Source: Sphingobacteriales bacterium (GTDB lineage Bacteria; Bacteroidota; Bacteroidia; Sphingobacteriales; Sphingobacteriaceae). From it: a stretch of DNA of 32,514 nucleotides. Position numbers and translations under genes: made by a program. Shown here one piece after another: positions 8,288 through 18,300 of the stretch. A model generated the notes under the pieces. That model was not told the origin of the DNA, made no database searches, and saw only the letters and a list, made by a program, of their open reading frames with translations. The DNA lies in contig JAATFW010000165.1 in NCBI GenBank assembly GCA_015654985.1, forward strand, positions 1 to 32,514, given 5' to 3'. The first letter of the stretch is position 1; each line of letters opens with the position of its first letter.

Positions 8288-10990
8288 TCAGTTAAGCTGT
8301 ATTAATTTTGACTGAATATTTGCATTAAATCCGTCGGTTACCAGTTTTACAGTATTGCCGGGGACATCTTCTGCCGGCATGCGGATGGTAACAGATTTTG
8401 ACTCGCCCGGAAGCAGGTTAAAAAAATTGTCTGAGTAAAAAGCCGGTTTAATAATTTTTCCTTCTGTGGTCTGAAGCTTTAACTGGGTGAAAAAAGATAA
8501 GGCCTCCGAAGTATTGGTTACCGTAACCAGGATTTGTTTATTCTGTACACTGACCGTGGTATTCAGATTTACCCCGGGCAGTTTATTGATATCTTCAAAC
8601 CCCGATACGGCCGGTCCGGTCATCGTCCATGCACCCTTATACTGATCTTTTGATCTCCAGTAAAACGAATCGGAGACCGGCTTACCTGCGGAATCCCTCA
8701 GAGTTAATTTAATAAAATGCACCTGCGATATAGTTTCCGGAAAGGTAAGCTTCAGGGCATCTTTAACCAGTCCGTCTGACGGTATGTCGATTGTCTTTTT
8801 ATTTTCTGAGATCTTTTTAGAGTTGAGATCATAAATTTCGGCAGTCAGGCTGTAATTTTTGAAACTTCTCCTGTAGTCATTATAAACAGAGACCGTGTTT
8901 TTAAGATAGTCAAACTGGGCATGCAGCGGCTGCAGCCCGTTTTGCGAATAGTACAGAGCCGCCGTTGGTTCCAGACTCCAGTCGTACATGCGCCCCCCGG
9001 TTTGCCGTACCGGGCTGTTATGGTACCAGAACAGGAAACCCGAAGCAAAGCGGTCTCCCCAGTTAAATTTATTGTAATTCCACACTTCCCATATCGCCCG
9101 GTAGTTTAAGGCGCCTACGAACTGGGCTTTTTTTGCAAATTCTTCTATAGAACCTGACTTGCCGAACATATCTACTGCCTGACGGTACCTGGTGGTGATC
9201 TGGTGAAATCCGCCGCCGTCCAGATAGTTCCACACGCTGTCGTTAACCGGCCATAAATCTTTCTCCGGCATCATTTCGCGAAGAGATTCTACCGTTGGCA
9301 GGCATGGGGTTCCATATTCCGGATTAAATCCATCTACCCGACTCCCTCTCGCTGATGCAGTGTTTTCGAAATACTGCATCGGGTTTTCATACTTGTAAGG
9401 ACTGCCGTCGTGAACGCCGCAGCATTCCGATTGCTCCTGGTATCCTCTTGTGGGATCCAGTTGCCTGATCAATTCTCCGGTTCCCGGAATTTCGGTAGAT
9501 TCGTTTGATGCAACGTGATATGCCAGAGACGGATGGTTCCTGATCCTTTTTATGGTAGACCTGATATTTTTTAAATAAAGCGCTGTATCCGTGGGCTGGC
9601 GTGTATCTCCGGTCATCCAGTATTCATTCCACAACAGGAAACCCATTTCATCGCACAGATCGAAGAAATAATCCGATTCAGCAATGCCTCCTCCCCAGAA
9701 ACGGATAAAGTTAATGCCCGCCTGCCGGGTATAAGTTAACTCGGCTTTTGTACGCTTGGCCGAATTCCGAAGCATTGCCTCCGGTATCCAGTTCGTGCCC
9801 CTTACAAAAACAGGATATCCGTTCACCAGGAACCTTCTCGAACTGTCGGGGGTATTTTGATCAGAGGTGATCTCACGGATGCCGAAGCGGACCGACAACT
9901 GATGGCTTATTCGTTTATTTTGAACGAAGTAAAGGCTTAAATGGTACAGGTTCTGATTGCCCTTGTTAACAGGCCACCATAGTCTTGGATTTTTGATGAG
10001 TAGCTGTTTAAATTCCTGAGGTGTGAATGTTACCGTTCTGGTTTCCCTGGGATTCAGACTGACTGCCTTTTGAAAGGAGATGTTTCCCTCACGGATCACC
10101 CCTTTTAAAAAGCCGTTTTGCTTGCTGCCTGATGCATTGGTCATTTCTACTGAAATAGTCTGAGCGGATGAAGAAGTGTCGGGCAGGGAAAGTTTAGTCA
10201 TTACAAAAGGATGTTCCAGTACGACATCGTCTGTAGCAAACAATTCTACTTCTCTCCATATCCCTGTATTACGGTCTCTGATGCCATCGGGAAAAGTAAA
10301 GTCCCAGCCTGCACTCATCAGCATGGTGACATTCTCTCCGATAAGGCCGTCTCCTCCGTTGTTATTTTCGCCCGGCGCTCCGTTTCGTCTTTCCTTCTTC
10401 AGTCCGCTTTGACCTGGTACATCTACCGGTATAACATTTATGGCCAGTACATTTCTTTGTTTTCTGTCAACAATGTTCGTGACGTCGAATTTTGCCGAAT
10501 TAAACATTCCGGCCAGGGTACCCAGCTTTTTCCCATTTAACCAGACTTCACTTCTATAGTTTATACCGTGAAGCTTTAACCAGATTCTTTTCTTTGTAAA
10601 ACTTCCTGGCACATTAAAATCTGTTCTATACCAATAGTGATAAAATTCTCTTCCTGCGTCTGCCATATCTGGTATGATCTTATGGCTACGCTTATTTACG
10701 TCTCCAAAATAGGGATCGGGATACACTTTATCAGCCACAAGAGATGTTAAAACTGTGCCGGGCACAACAGCTTTCTTCCACCCATTCGTATGATATTCAG
10801 CAGTGGACAATTCGTCGCCAGAAGCCTTTATTCGGTCAAATCTTTCGAAATACCAGGTAAATTTCCCGTTATGAGTTAAATCGGAGGTTAAGAAAACAGA
10901 TTGTTGAGCACTACTTTTTGATAGCGTCTCTGGTTGTGCGTAACTTTTTAAAGCAGTAACGAACAGAAATAAAAAAAATAGATTCTTCAT
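8288..10990 (-). CDS. Glycoside hydrolase family 2 (mannosidase/glucosaminidase-like)
   Basis: This is a retaining exo-glycosidase of family GH2. The 900-residue product begins MKNLFFLFLFVTALKSYAQ, a clear signal peptide; a TTG 27 bp upstream keeps the frame open but adds a poor N-terminus. The order is a jelly-roll sugar-binding domain (about 40-255), an Ig-like domain (about 265-375), a TIM barrel (about 380-660) and C-terminal Ig-like domains. The acid/base is probably Glu497 in HVASNES and the nucleophile Glu558 in FNPEYGTP. WGGGIAESDYFFDLCDEMGFLLW is the typical barrel strand region. Overall it resembles the beta-mannosidase and exo-beta-glucosaminidase side of GH2, but substrate cannot be set from sequence alone. 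A 154-bp gap separates it from the gene upstream. Confidence 0.9.
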   Translation of the reverse strand: MKNLFFLFLFVTALKSYAQPETLSKSSAQQSVFLTSDLTHNGKFTWYFERFDRIKASGDELSTAEYHTNGWKKAVVPGTVLTSLVADKVYPDPYFGDVNKRSHKIIPDMADAGREFYHYWYRTDFNVPGSFTKKRIWLKLHGINYRSEVWLNGKKLGTLAGMFNSAKFDVTNIVDRKQRNVLAINVIPVDVPGQSGLKKERRNGAPGENNNGGDGLIGENVTMLMSAGWDFTFPDGIRDRNTGIWREVELFATDDVVLEHPFVMTKLSLPDTSSSAQTISVEMTNASGSKQNGFLKGVIREGNISFQKAVSLNPRETRTVTFTPQEFKQLLIKNPRLWWPVNKGNQNLYHLSLYFVQNKRISHQLSVRFGIREITSDQNTPDSSRRFLVNGYPVFVRGTNWIPEAMLRNSAKRTKAELTYTRQAGINFIRFWGGGIAESDYFFDLCDEMGFLLWNEYWMTGDTRQPTDTALYLKNIRSTIKRIRNHPSLAYHVASNESTEIPGTGELIRQLDPTRGYQEQSECCGVHDGSPYKYENPMQYFENTASARGSRVDGFNPEYGTPCLPTVESLREMMPEKDLWPVNDSVWNYLDGGGFHQITTRYRQAVDMFGKSGSIEEFAKKAQFVGALNYRAIWEVWNYNKFNWGDRFASGFLFWYHNSPVRQTGGRMYDWSLEPTAALYYSQNGLQPLHAQFDYLKNTVSVYNDYRRSFKNYSLTAEIYDLNSKKISENKKTIDIPSDGLVKDALKLTFPETISQVHFIKLTLRDSAGKPVSDSFYWRSKDQYKGAWTMTGPAVSGFEDINKLPGVNLNTTVSVQNKQILVTVTNTSEALSFFTQLKLQTTEGKIIKPAFYSDNFFNLLPGESKSVTIRMPAEDVPGNTVKLVTDGFNANIQSKLIQLN

Positions 10991-11112
10991 AATTTGAGCA
11001 TAACAATATTTCCTCAATCTAATCGGATATTAAGGCAAGAAGTCTCTGTATACCCCAAAACGGGTCTTTGGTGAGAGAATAAATGCCCTAATACCTGATG
11101 GTAAAGAACGGA

Positions 11113-11150
11113 TCCTTATTTAAGGAATACCTTAAAATTAAAAATTAAGG
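11113..11150 (-). promoter_or_regulatory. Tandem AT-rich hairpins in the PUL operon
   Basis: Two inverted repeats sit just after the fusion-lipoprotein gene: TCCTTATTTAAGGA at 11113-11126 and CCTTAA/TTAAGG arms at 11130-11150, the latter overlapping the stop codon. They fall in the only sizeable gap of the enzyme operon (10991-11144). They could shape mRNA stability and uneven expression between the upstream SusCD part and the downstream enzymes. There is no T-run after them, so they are not classic terminators. Confidence 0.35.
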
Positions 11151-13175
11151 AGCCTGAACACATCTGACCGAAAACCATCTTGGAGTCTTAGTAGATCCAT
11201 CTTCTACAGCTAAAACACCTTTATTACTGGTGAGTGTAGCCGTTTTCTTACCGTCTGCTTTATCAGCCAAACGCCATACACCCTGTTCTCCCCATAAAGT
11301 CCAGCTTCCCGAATTGATTCCTGCATAGGCGCCACCTGCTGCAGACCGCCAATATTGAGCACCCTCTGAATTAGGGTTAGCATCAATAATGGCTTTAAGA
11401 GCCTGAGCTTCTTCAAAAGTCGGGAGACGCCATCCCGGAGGAACAGCATTTACTTTGTTATCTGCATCATAATAATATCCATTTTCACCCTCGGCCTTGC
11501 CAGAATAAGTGGTTGCAGACGATATACCCTCTCTGGAATTCGTAACCATCCAGCGCAAGTTCCCATAGACCATAGTTTTATAGGTATTTGTACCTACAGT
11601 AAAAGTACCATCGGCGCCTATCGTTCCCGGATCATCCGGGGGAGTGGCTGGATCTTCTTTTCCTTTATCATAAATTTCTCCGTCAACTGTAAGATCTTCA
11701 GTAGAAATCTGCCTGATAAATAAGGCTTCTGTTACAGATTGAGGGGTACTGTTCTTTAAAGAAGCGCCTTTTACGTCATTAAAGTAATAGTATGGTCTTG
11801 CATCGTCATTCTGTTGTGTTATGCTAACGTTCTCAAAAACAATATTTTTAACATGTCTTACATAAAATCCGGATGCCGGAAGCACATTGCCAAACATATT
11901 ATTCTCAGGATATTGATCGTGAACTTCCGGTACGCTCAATCTGGCTTGAGAAGTATTTCCGCCACCTAAAACCGTCATTTTTATATTTCTAAGAATAATG
12001 CTGTCTGCATAGAAATTATCCGTCCCAAGACTTACTCCTGTTATAGAATTGGTTATTAAAGATTCAGATTTAGCAGTCACATCACTGATCGTAATACTTT
12101 TTATCTGGCTAACTCTTCCTGAATAGGTTCTGCTTCTATCGCCCAACCTGATAAAGATTGGCGTCTGTACGTCTTCCATTGTTATTCCGGATATTTTAAC
12201 ATTATCCAAAATTCCGCCATCTACAGACTCTAAGGCTATGCCGGTAAGGCTGGTTATTGATTTGCTGATACCGGCCCAGCGAAGACTGGTCTGCCATTTG
12301 CGAAATCTGTCTTCTGATGCCTTTGTAATTGATATATCTGAAATATCAATATTTCTAAAACCTCCAAATCCTGAAGTACCTAATTTAATTGCATTACAGT
12401 TAGTTTTTACTGTACAATTCTTTACAACTACGTCTTCACAAATTATTGGCAGGTCGCTTTTAATGCATATTGCGTCATCATCCACATCAAAATGGCAGTT
12501 CTCTACCGACACATTTTTACTATCTATATCTATCCCATCATTATTCCAGTTACCATGGCTGTAAACATTGACATTCCTTATACTAACTCCATCACAAAGC
12601 AAATAATGTTGTACCCAAAAAGCGGAGTTTCTTAATGTTACCCCTTCAACAATTACATTTTTACAATTAATCATCATTATAATCTTGGGCCTTCTTTTAG
12701 CATTATTTTCCTGTGGAAAAGCAGGATCATCTCCGCTGCCGTCTATTGTGCCATCGCCGGTAATTTTTACATTTTGTGCATTATCAGCAAAAATCAGCGC
12801 AGGAGTATATGGTGCAACTGACGAGGAAATAGATCCGAAAACATTCGGATAAAATGCATTAAAATAAATATCCATATTTGCTATACCCTTCAGTACGGCA
12901 TCTTTTTCAACATTTAATGTTGTATTGCTTTTAAGAAAGATTGGCCCGGTAATAAATACGCCCTCAGGTATCACTATTGTTCCCGAAGTTCTGGCAGCAT
13001 CATCAATAGCCGCCTGAATGGCCTTGGTATTATCTGTTTTACCATCCGCAACGGCACCATAATCTAAAATATTTACTGTTCTGTTTTCTATGTCTCCTGA
13101 TTTATCAGAATCTTTTTTACATGCAGACATACCTAGCGCCAGCGTAAATAAAAAGAGATAAGCTATCCTTTTCAT
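11145..13175 (-). CDS. GH28-fold lipoprotein with C-terminal FISUMP domain
   Basis: The 676-residue product starts with a lipoprotein signal, LGMSAC, Cys19, followed by KKDSDKSGD; the acidic residues fit surface export in Bacteroidota. The pectinase-type beta-helix spans about 33-505, with NNDGIDID (Asp213), DVDDDAIC (Asp232-234), and the same subgroup changes as its paralogue: NCNAIKLGT in place of GHG and GIALESVDG in place of RIK. A Pro/Asp linker (505-520) leads to a C-terminal domain (521-676) with YYYDADNK, PPGWRLPTFEEAQAL and RWFSVRCV, which is the Fibrobacter succinogenes major paralogous (FISUMP) signature. Its role may be carbohydrate binding or cell-surface display. It lies 40 bp after the DUF5018-like gene, in the part of the operon coding for surface proteins. 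Confidence 0.87.
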   Translation of the reverse strand: MKRIAYLFLFTLALGMSACKKDSDKSGDIENRTVNILDYGAVADGKTDNTKAIQAAIDDAARTSGTIVIPEGVFITGPIFLKSNTTLNVEKDAVLKGIANMDIYFNAFYPNVFGSISSSVAPYTPALIFADNAQNVKITGDGTIDGSGDDPAFPQENNAKRRPKIIMMINCKNVIVEGVTLRNSAFWVQHYLLCDGVSIRNVNVYSHGNWNNDGIDIDSKNVSVENCHFDVDDDAICIKSDLPIICEDVVVKNCTVKTNCNAIKLGTSGFGGFRNIDISDISITKASEDRFRKWQTSLRWAGISKSITSLTGIALESVDGGILDNVKISGITMEDVQTPIFIRLGDRSRTYSGRVSQIKSITISDVTAKSESLITNSITGVSLGTDNFYADSIILRNIKMTVLGGGNTSQARLSVPEVHDQYPENNMFGNVLPASGFYVRHVKNIVFENVSITQQNDDARPYYYFNDVKGASLKNSTPQSVTEALFIRQISTEDLTVDGEIYDKGKEDPATPPDDPGTIGADGTFTVGTNTYKTMVYGNLRWMVTNSREGISSATTYSGKAEGENGYYYDADNKVNAVPPGWRLPTFEEAQALKAIIDANPNSEGAQYWRSAAGGAYAGINSGSWTLWGEQGVWRLADKADGKKTATLTSNKGVLAVEDGSTKTPRWFSVRCVQAP

Positions 13176-13215
13176 ATGATTAAATTTTAAATACGTATAA
13201 TTAAATGAACAGAAC

Positions 13216-13587
13216 CTATGGAGCAGGGTATATCAATATCGTCCACTCCCTGGCAATCGTCCCCCCGGGAGAGACTACCTGAATTATTTTTGGTTCCGAA
13301 TAGTCTAAAAAGCCTGTTGCCAAAGCCGGATTAACTGTCGCCCCTGCTGACAGTGTCAGATTAATTTTAAGCTTTTTAATATTTTCACCAGGCTTCAGCC
13401 TGACTATTATTAACCTTGTAGGGACAGATATATCAAACCCCGAGACGGCACTGGCTAAGTTTTCATTGAAACAGGCTATTGACGTTACATCTGCTTTTTC
13501 AAAAGCGGCTGTAACCGTAAAATCATCATCCTTTTGACAAGAAAATAATGCAGTTACAAATAATAAGATAATTAGATAAATTTTCAT
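13216..13587 (-). CDS. Small surface lipoprotein, DUF5018-like
   Basis: The 123-residue product has a signal peptide ending LFSC (Cys17), followed by QKDDDF, which closely fits the QKDDE-type surface export signal known in this phylum. The rest is one beta-rich domain with LKPGENIKKLKINLTLSAGATVNP and a final REWTILIYP. This pattern (LxPGxxIxxLxxxxxLSxGAxxxP, then WTI) resembles DUF5018 domains that occur in PUL-encoded surface glycan-binding proteins. Here the domain stands alone, directly after susD, where SusE/SusF-like or SGBP proteins are usually coded. A glycan-binding or complex-assembly role is inferred from position only. Confidence 0.68.
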   Translation of the reverse strand: MKIYLIILLFVTALFSCQKDDDFTVTAAFEKADVTSIACFNENLASAVSGFDISVPTRLIIVRLKPGENIKKLKINLTLSAGATVNPALATGFLDYSEPKIIQVVSPGGTIAREWTILIYPAP

Positions 13588-13644
13588 TAGAATCTATTTA
13601 ATGAGCTGTCGCTTAATTATTTAAATCTTAGTTGATAGAATAGA

Positions 13645-15357
13645 TCACCATCCCGGATTATTGGGTGCCAGCTTTGGATTTTTGTCCATTGCTGATTGCG
13701 GAACAGGCAGCCAATAATTTTTGGCGGCACTGAACGCCTTATCCACCACTTTAAATATGTTATATGTAGGAACAACTTCACCGCCCGGATCCTTTTTGTA
13801 GATTATATTCATTCCATGAACAGATCCGTTTAAAGTCTCTTCACCGATGTGCCAGCGAATAATGTCGAAATAGCGTTTATTTTCAAAAGCAAGCTCGATT
13901 CGTCTTTCGTGGCGGATCCGTTCGCGCATTTGATCTTTACCTAAGCCATCAGGAAGATCTGGTTGCCCGGCCCTTCTGCGAACGGCGTCCACAGCATCAT
14001 ATACACTTGCATCCGGGCCGGAAACTTCGTTTCTTGCTTCAGCATACGTCAGAAGTATTTCGGCGTAACGAAGAACAATTAAATTATGGCCTCCGCCGAT
14101 TCCCCGGCCTCTGTTATCATATCCACAGATAACCGGTTCATTAGAGTGTTTTCTCATGTAATAGCCGCTGATAGTAGCATTGGTGGCTGTGGTATTCCAA
14201 AGCCCGTTAGGCGCGTTTTGAACAAATGCGTTTGCCGAATTGCTCCAGATATTCGAGCTGGTCATCAGTTGCTGTCCCTTCCACGGAATATCATTGTACA
14301 GAATACTGGCGTAAAACCGTTCATCGCGATTGGCATAAGGGTTAGCAGCTTCTCCGGCGTTATTCCAGTTAAAGGAAGAACCATCTTTCATTTCATAAGC
14401 ATCCACAATTTCCTGTGTCGGAAAGTTCCGGCCCCATCCATAATCATTTCCCGGACCGGGGGCTGGTGGTGCTACCATCGTTTGAAACCCTGTGGTCTTA
14501 TATGGATAGGCATACTGAATGTCGAAAAGTACTTCGCTGTTATTTTCGTATTCTTCGAGGAACAGATTTGCGTATTTTTCCCTTGGGGTAGCCCCGGTTT
14601 CAAACAACGAATATTTTCCCTTTAAATCGCCGTTAATTAAAATATCGGCTGTTTCGGCGGCATTCTCATAATACTGAGCATCGACTACACCTGCACCGAA
14701 CAGGTAAGTTATTGCCTCCATTCCTATGGCAGCCCCCTTTGTTGCCCTTCCGGTCTCGCTGTCGGGAATATCCCTGGGCAGCAAACCGGCAGCCGTTTGA
14801 AATTCGCCGGCGATAAATTCAAGTACCTCTTTCTCAGAGCTCCTTTCATAAAAGACGTCATCAGTGTTACGGTCCAGCGCCTTGGTAATGATAGGTACTT
14901 TGCCATAGTATCTGAAAAGTTCCAGGTAAAACATTCCTCTCAGGAAATGCAGATCGCCCAGGTAACGGTCCCTATCTTCGGACAGCAGCACCGTTGATTC
15001 CCCTACCTTTTCAATACCAAGATTCGTTTTCCTGATTTTAGTATAAGATGCAGACCAGCGATCTATCGGGGCATTTGAAGCTGTAAAGTCAAGAAGGTTC
15101 CAGCTTGCCAGGTTCCTTACCAGATCATCGGTCATGAAATTGTCCAGCATCCATGAAGCATCCAGGTTAGTAAAATCATATAACGGGCCGTTCAGGTTGT
15201 TGTATACATCAGTTACATACTGCATTACGCCGTTGGCTGTTGACCACACCGCCTCATCAGTAATAGAATCACGGGGCGTTATATCCAGAAAGTCGTCCTT
15301 ACAGGCGGTTACTAAAAATAGCAGGATCAATGCCGTATTTTTTAATATCTTATTCAT
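13645..15357 (-). CDS. SusD/RagB family outer-membrane lipoprotein
   Basis: This is the surface lid protein that captures oligosaccharides and closes over the SusC channel. The 570-residue length is normal for the family. The lipoprotein signal ends LVTAC (Cys19), followed by KDDFLDITPRDSITDEAVW, a typical SusD beginning. The N-terminal helical TPR-like part includes FLRGMFYLELFRYYGKVPIITKAL (near 137-160), and the C-terminal part has ILLTYAEARNEV, RRRAGQPDLP, RHERRIELAFENKRYFDIIRW and a final NPGW, all standard family signatures. It lies 11 bp after susC, as expected for a coupled pair. The nearest relatives would be pectin or hemicellulose SusDs, which cannot be told apart by eye. Confidence 0.95.
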   Translation of the reverse strand: MNKILKNTALILLFLVTACKDDFLDITPRDSITDEAVWSTANGVMQYVTDVYNNLNGPLYDFTNLDASWMLDNFMTDDLVRNLASWNLLDFTASNAPIDRWSASYTKIRKTNLGIEKVGESTVLLSEDRDRYLGDLHFLRGMFYLELFRYYGKVPIITKALDRNTDDVFYERSSEKEVLEFIAGEFQTAAGLLPRDIPDSETGRATKGAAIGMEAITYLFGAGVVDAQYYENAAETADILINGDLKGKYSLFETGATPREKYANLFLEEYENNSEVLFDIQYAYPYKTTGFQTMVAPPAPGPGNDYGWGRNFPTQEIVDAYEMKDGSSFNWNNAGEAANPYANRDERFYASILYNDIPWKGQQLMTSSNIWSNSANAFVQNAPNGLWNTTATNATISGYYMRKHSNEPVICGYDNRGRGIGGGHNLIVLRYAEILLTYAEARNEVSGPDASVYDAVDAVRRRAGQPDLPDGLGKDQMRERIRHERRIELAFENKRYFDIIRWHIGEETLNGSVHGMNIIYKKDPGGEVVPTYNIFKVVDKAFSAAKNYWLPVPQSAMDKNPKLAPNNPGW

Positions 15358-15368
15358 ATTATTGATTT

Positions 15369-18300
15369 TTAAAAGGTTATGTTTACTCCAAGAGTGCTGA
15401 CAAACTGTTGCGGATAGGAATTATATGTCAGATTTTCACTATCAAAATCATCAGGCATTTTAGAGAAGATGTTCCATACGTTATAGAAATTTAGATATAC
15501 CCGAGCATCGTTGATAAAAAGTTTTTTTGTCAAACCTGGCTTAATCCGGTATCCCAGTTCGATGGATTTCAATTTTATATAGGATGAATTAATCATCCAG
15601 TAATCCGAAACTTCATAATTGGGCGTACGCTTGGTAGCCGACAGCCGTGGAAATCTGGCGTTTGGATCAGGATTATCAACTGTCCATGAACCAGCCTGGG
15701 AAACCAGCGGTTTGCCATTCTCAAAAGGATAACGGACGCCGCGGTCAGCGCTTCCCAGGTAATAATCAGAATTACCTGTGCCCTGAATCATGGCACCGAG
15801 ATCAAAACCTTTGTAGTTAAGGGACAGATTGTATCCCCACATAATTTCAGGTGTTGCATTACGTCCGATCACCACCTGGTCTTCCGCATCTATTTTCCCG
15901 TCTCCGTTAATATCGACATACTTAATGTCGCCGGGCAGCACAGACGAATTTTGGTAAGCCCAGTCAGCAATGTCTTCCTCATCTTTAAACAAACCGGCCG
16001 TTTTATAGCCCCATGTTAAATTGCCGGGCCTTCCGGTTCTCCTTTTTCGGGGAACGTTTTTCGTGCCAGCCGCTTCACGGATCTCTATTTGCTTGTTCCT
16101 GGTAAAACCAAAGACCAGGTTATTCCGCATGCTCAGGTTTCCGGTAATTTTTGTACGGTTGGTTAAAGTAAGATCAATGCCCCAGCGTGATTCTTTTCCC
16201 GCATTCTCATCCGAAAGGCCGATTCCATATTCGGCAGGAACAACTGCATTAGGAGCCAGAATTTTATCATTTCGTTTGTCGCGATAAATATCGAACTCAA
16301 GCCCAAGTAATCCCCTCCACATATTCAGGTCTAACCCCAGGTTCGCTTTCCAGACTGTTTCCCAGGTCAGAGCAGTATTGGGTTCCTGTCCTTCATATAC
16401 GCCCTGGTATTGCACCGGGCTGGCAGTCCCATTACCAAAAATATAGCTGTTGGTAACCAGGTACTTGGAAAGATAGGCAAATTCCTGGCCCACAGGATTG
16501 CCTGATTTACCATAAGACGCCCGTAATTTCAGATCATCAAGAAATTTAAAACGTCCTTTCAAAAAGCCTTCCTCTGAAACACGCCACCCTACAGATGCAG
16601 ACGGGAACAGGGCGGTTCTGCGTCCGGGTGCATACCGGTAAGAGGCATCATAACGTCCTGCAACTTCCAGCAGGTACTTTTGATTATAATTGTAATTGAT
16701 CCTGGCCACAACGCCTTGCTGGGCATATTCACTGGAATACCCGCCGTTACTCTGGTATTCTTTATTTGAACTGCCCATATTGAGTTCCGGAATATCAAAG
16801 TCATATTGTGTGCGGCCGGCCGACAATTCAGATTTATCGCCCCACCTGCGTTCATAGACGGCCAGTGCCTGCAGGCTGTGTTTCCCGAATTGATTTTGAT
16901 AATTGAGGTATCCCTGGAAAGTATAGTTTGTCCAGAACCGGTCGCCTTCCTCTAATGTTGGTTTCGAAGTTTCCCACCCGTTATGTTCCACGTATTCGCT
17001 CTCATTGTTTAGCTGATAGGATATATAGGGTTCAGACCATTGCTTCCACTTGTATAATTGCTTGTCGTAAGCGAAATTGGCTTTAACCGACAGGCCTTTA
17101 AGAAAAGGTAATTCCTGGTTCATCGTTAAACTGATATTCTGGAATTCATTTCGCTGAATGTTGCTGCCGCTATGTAACTGAGCATAAACACTCCCTCCCA
17201 GCGTAGGTGAAAAGGCTGGCAGTCCGTTACTGTAAACATCGGGTTCGGTGGCGGGCAGACGGTAAAGATCGAGCATCAGGTCGGCCGAACCAATACCCTG
17301 AAATCTTCTTTGATCATTAATAAGACTGAGATCAACTGAAAAAGTGGTTAATGGAGTGGGTTTTATATCGACATTTGAGCGGATGCTATATCGTTTATAG
17401 CCATAAGTATCACCCATCATATTTCCCTGATCAAGATATCCCAGGGAGACAAAAGCCCTTGTCCGCTCATTACCTCCCGAAGCGCTGAGGTTGTGTTGCT
17501 GTGAGTTAGAGGAATTGAGATAATTACCCACCCAGTCAGTGTTGGGATATTGATCAGTGCCTGTTCTATAGAGATCCATAATATCTTCAGATACTACCTG
17601 GTCGGGTTTCCCGTCCATGATCAGGGCTGTATTGCGCAGAGCCATACTTGAATAGGAATCCATGAATTTTGGAGTATTCATCGGCTTCTGCCATCCGTAC
17701 TCGCCGTTATAAGTAAATGAAACTTTTCCCTCACTCCCTCTCTTGGTGGTAATAAGCATTACGCCGTTAGCTCCTTTCAGACCGTAAGGTGCTACTGCGG
17801 AAGCATCCTTCAATATCGAGACTGAAGCAATATCGGCTAGGTTAACTTTATCCCACGGCCTTTCCACTCCATCTACAAGTACCAGCGGAGCGTTTCCTCT
17901 GAGTAAGACAGATGCGTTGTCCAGGCCGGGTTCGCCCGATGTTTGTCTGGTAATGATCCCGGAGACTTTTCCGCCTAAGGTATTAGAAACGTTTCCAACG
18001 GGACCGATATCAAGATCGCTGCCGGAAACCGTGCTTATCGCGGCTGTTAAGCTGCTTCTCTTTTGCGTGCCGTAGCCAACAACCACTACTTCGTTCAACT
18101 GGCTTTCGTTTTCATGCAGAACGGCATTGATTGTGTTTTGGGATGTTACTTTGATTTCCAGAGGCCGGAATCCGATAAATGAGATGACAAGAGTAGCATT
18201 TTGCGGCGCCGTTAATTTAAACCGGCCTTCACCGTCGGTCGTAACTCCCCTTCCTGAAGCGTTTTTAACAGTTACCGAAGCTCCGGGCAGCGAAACGCCC

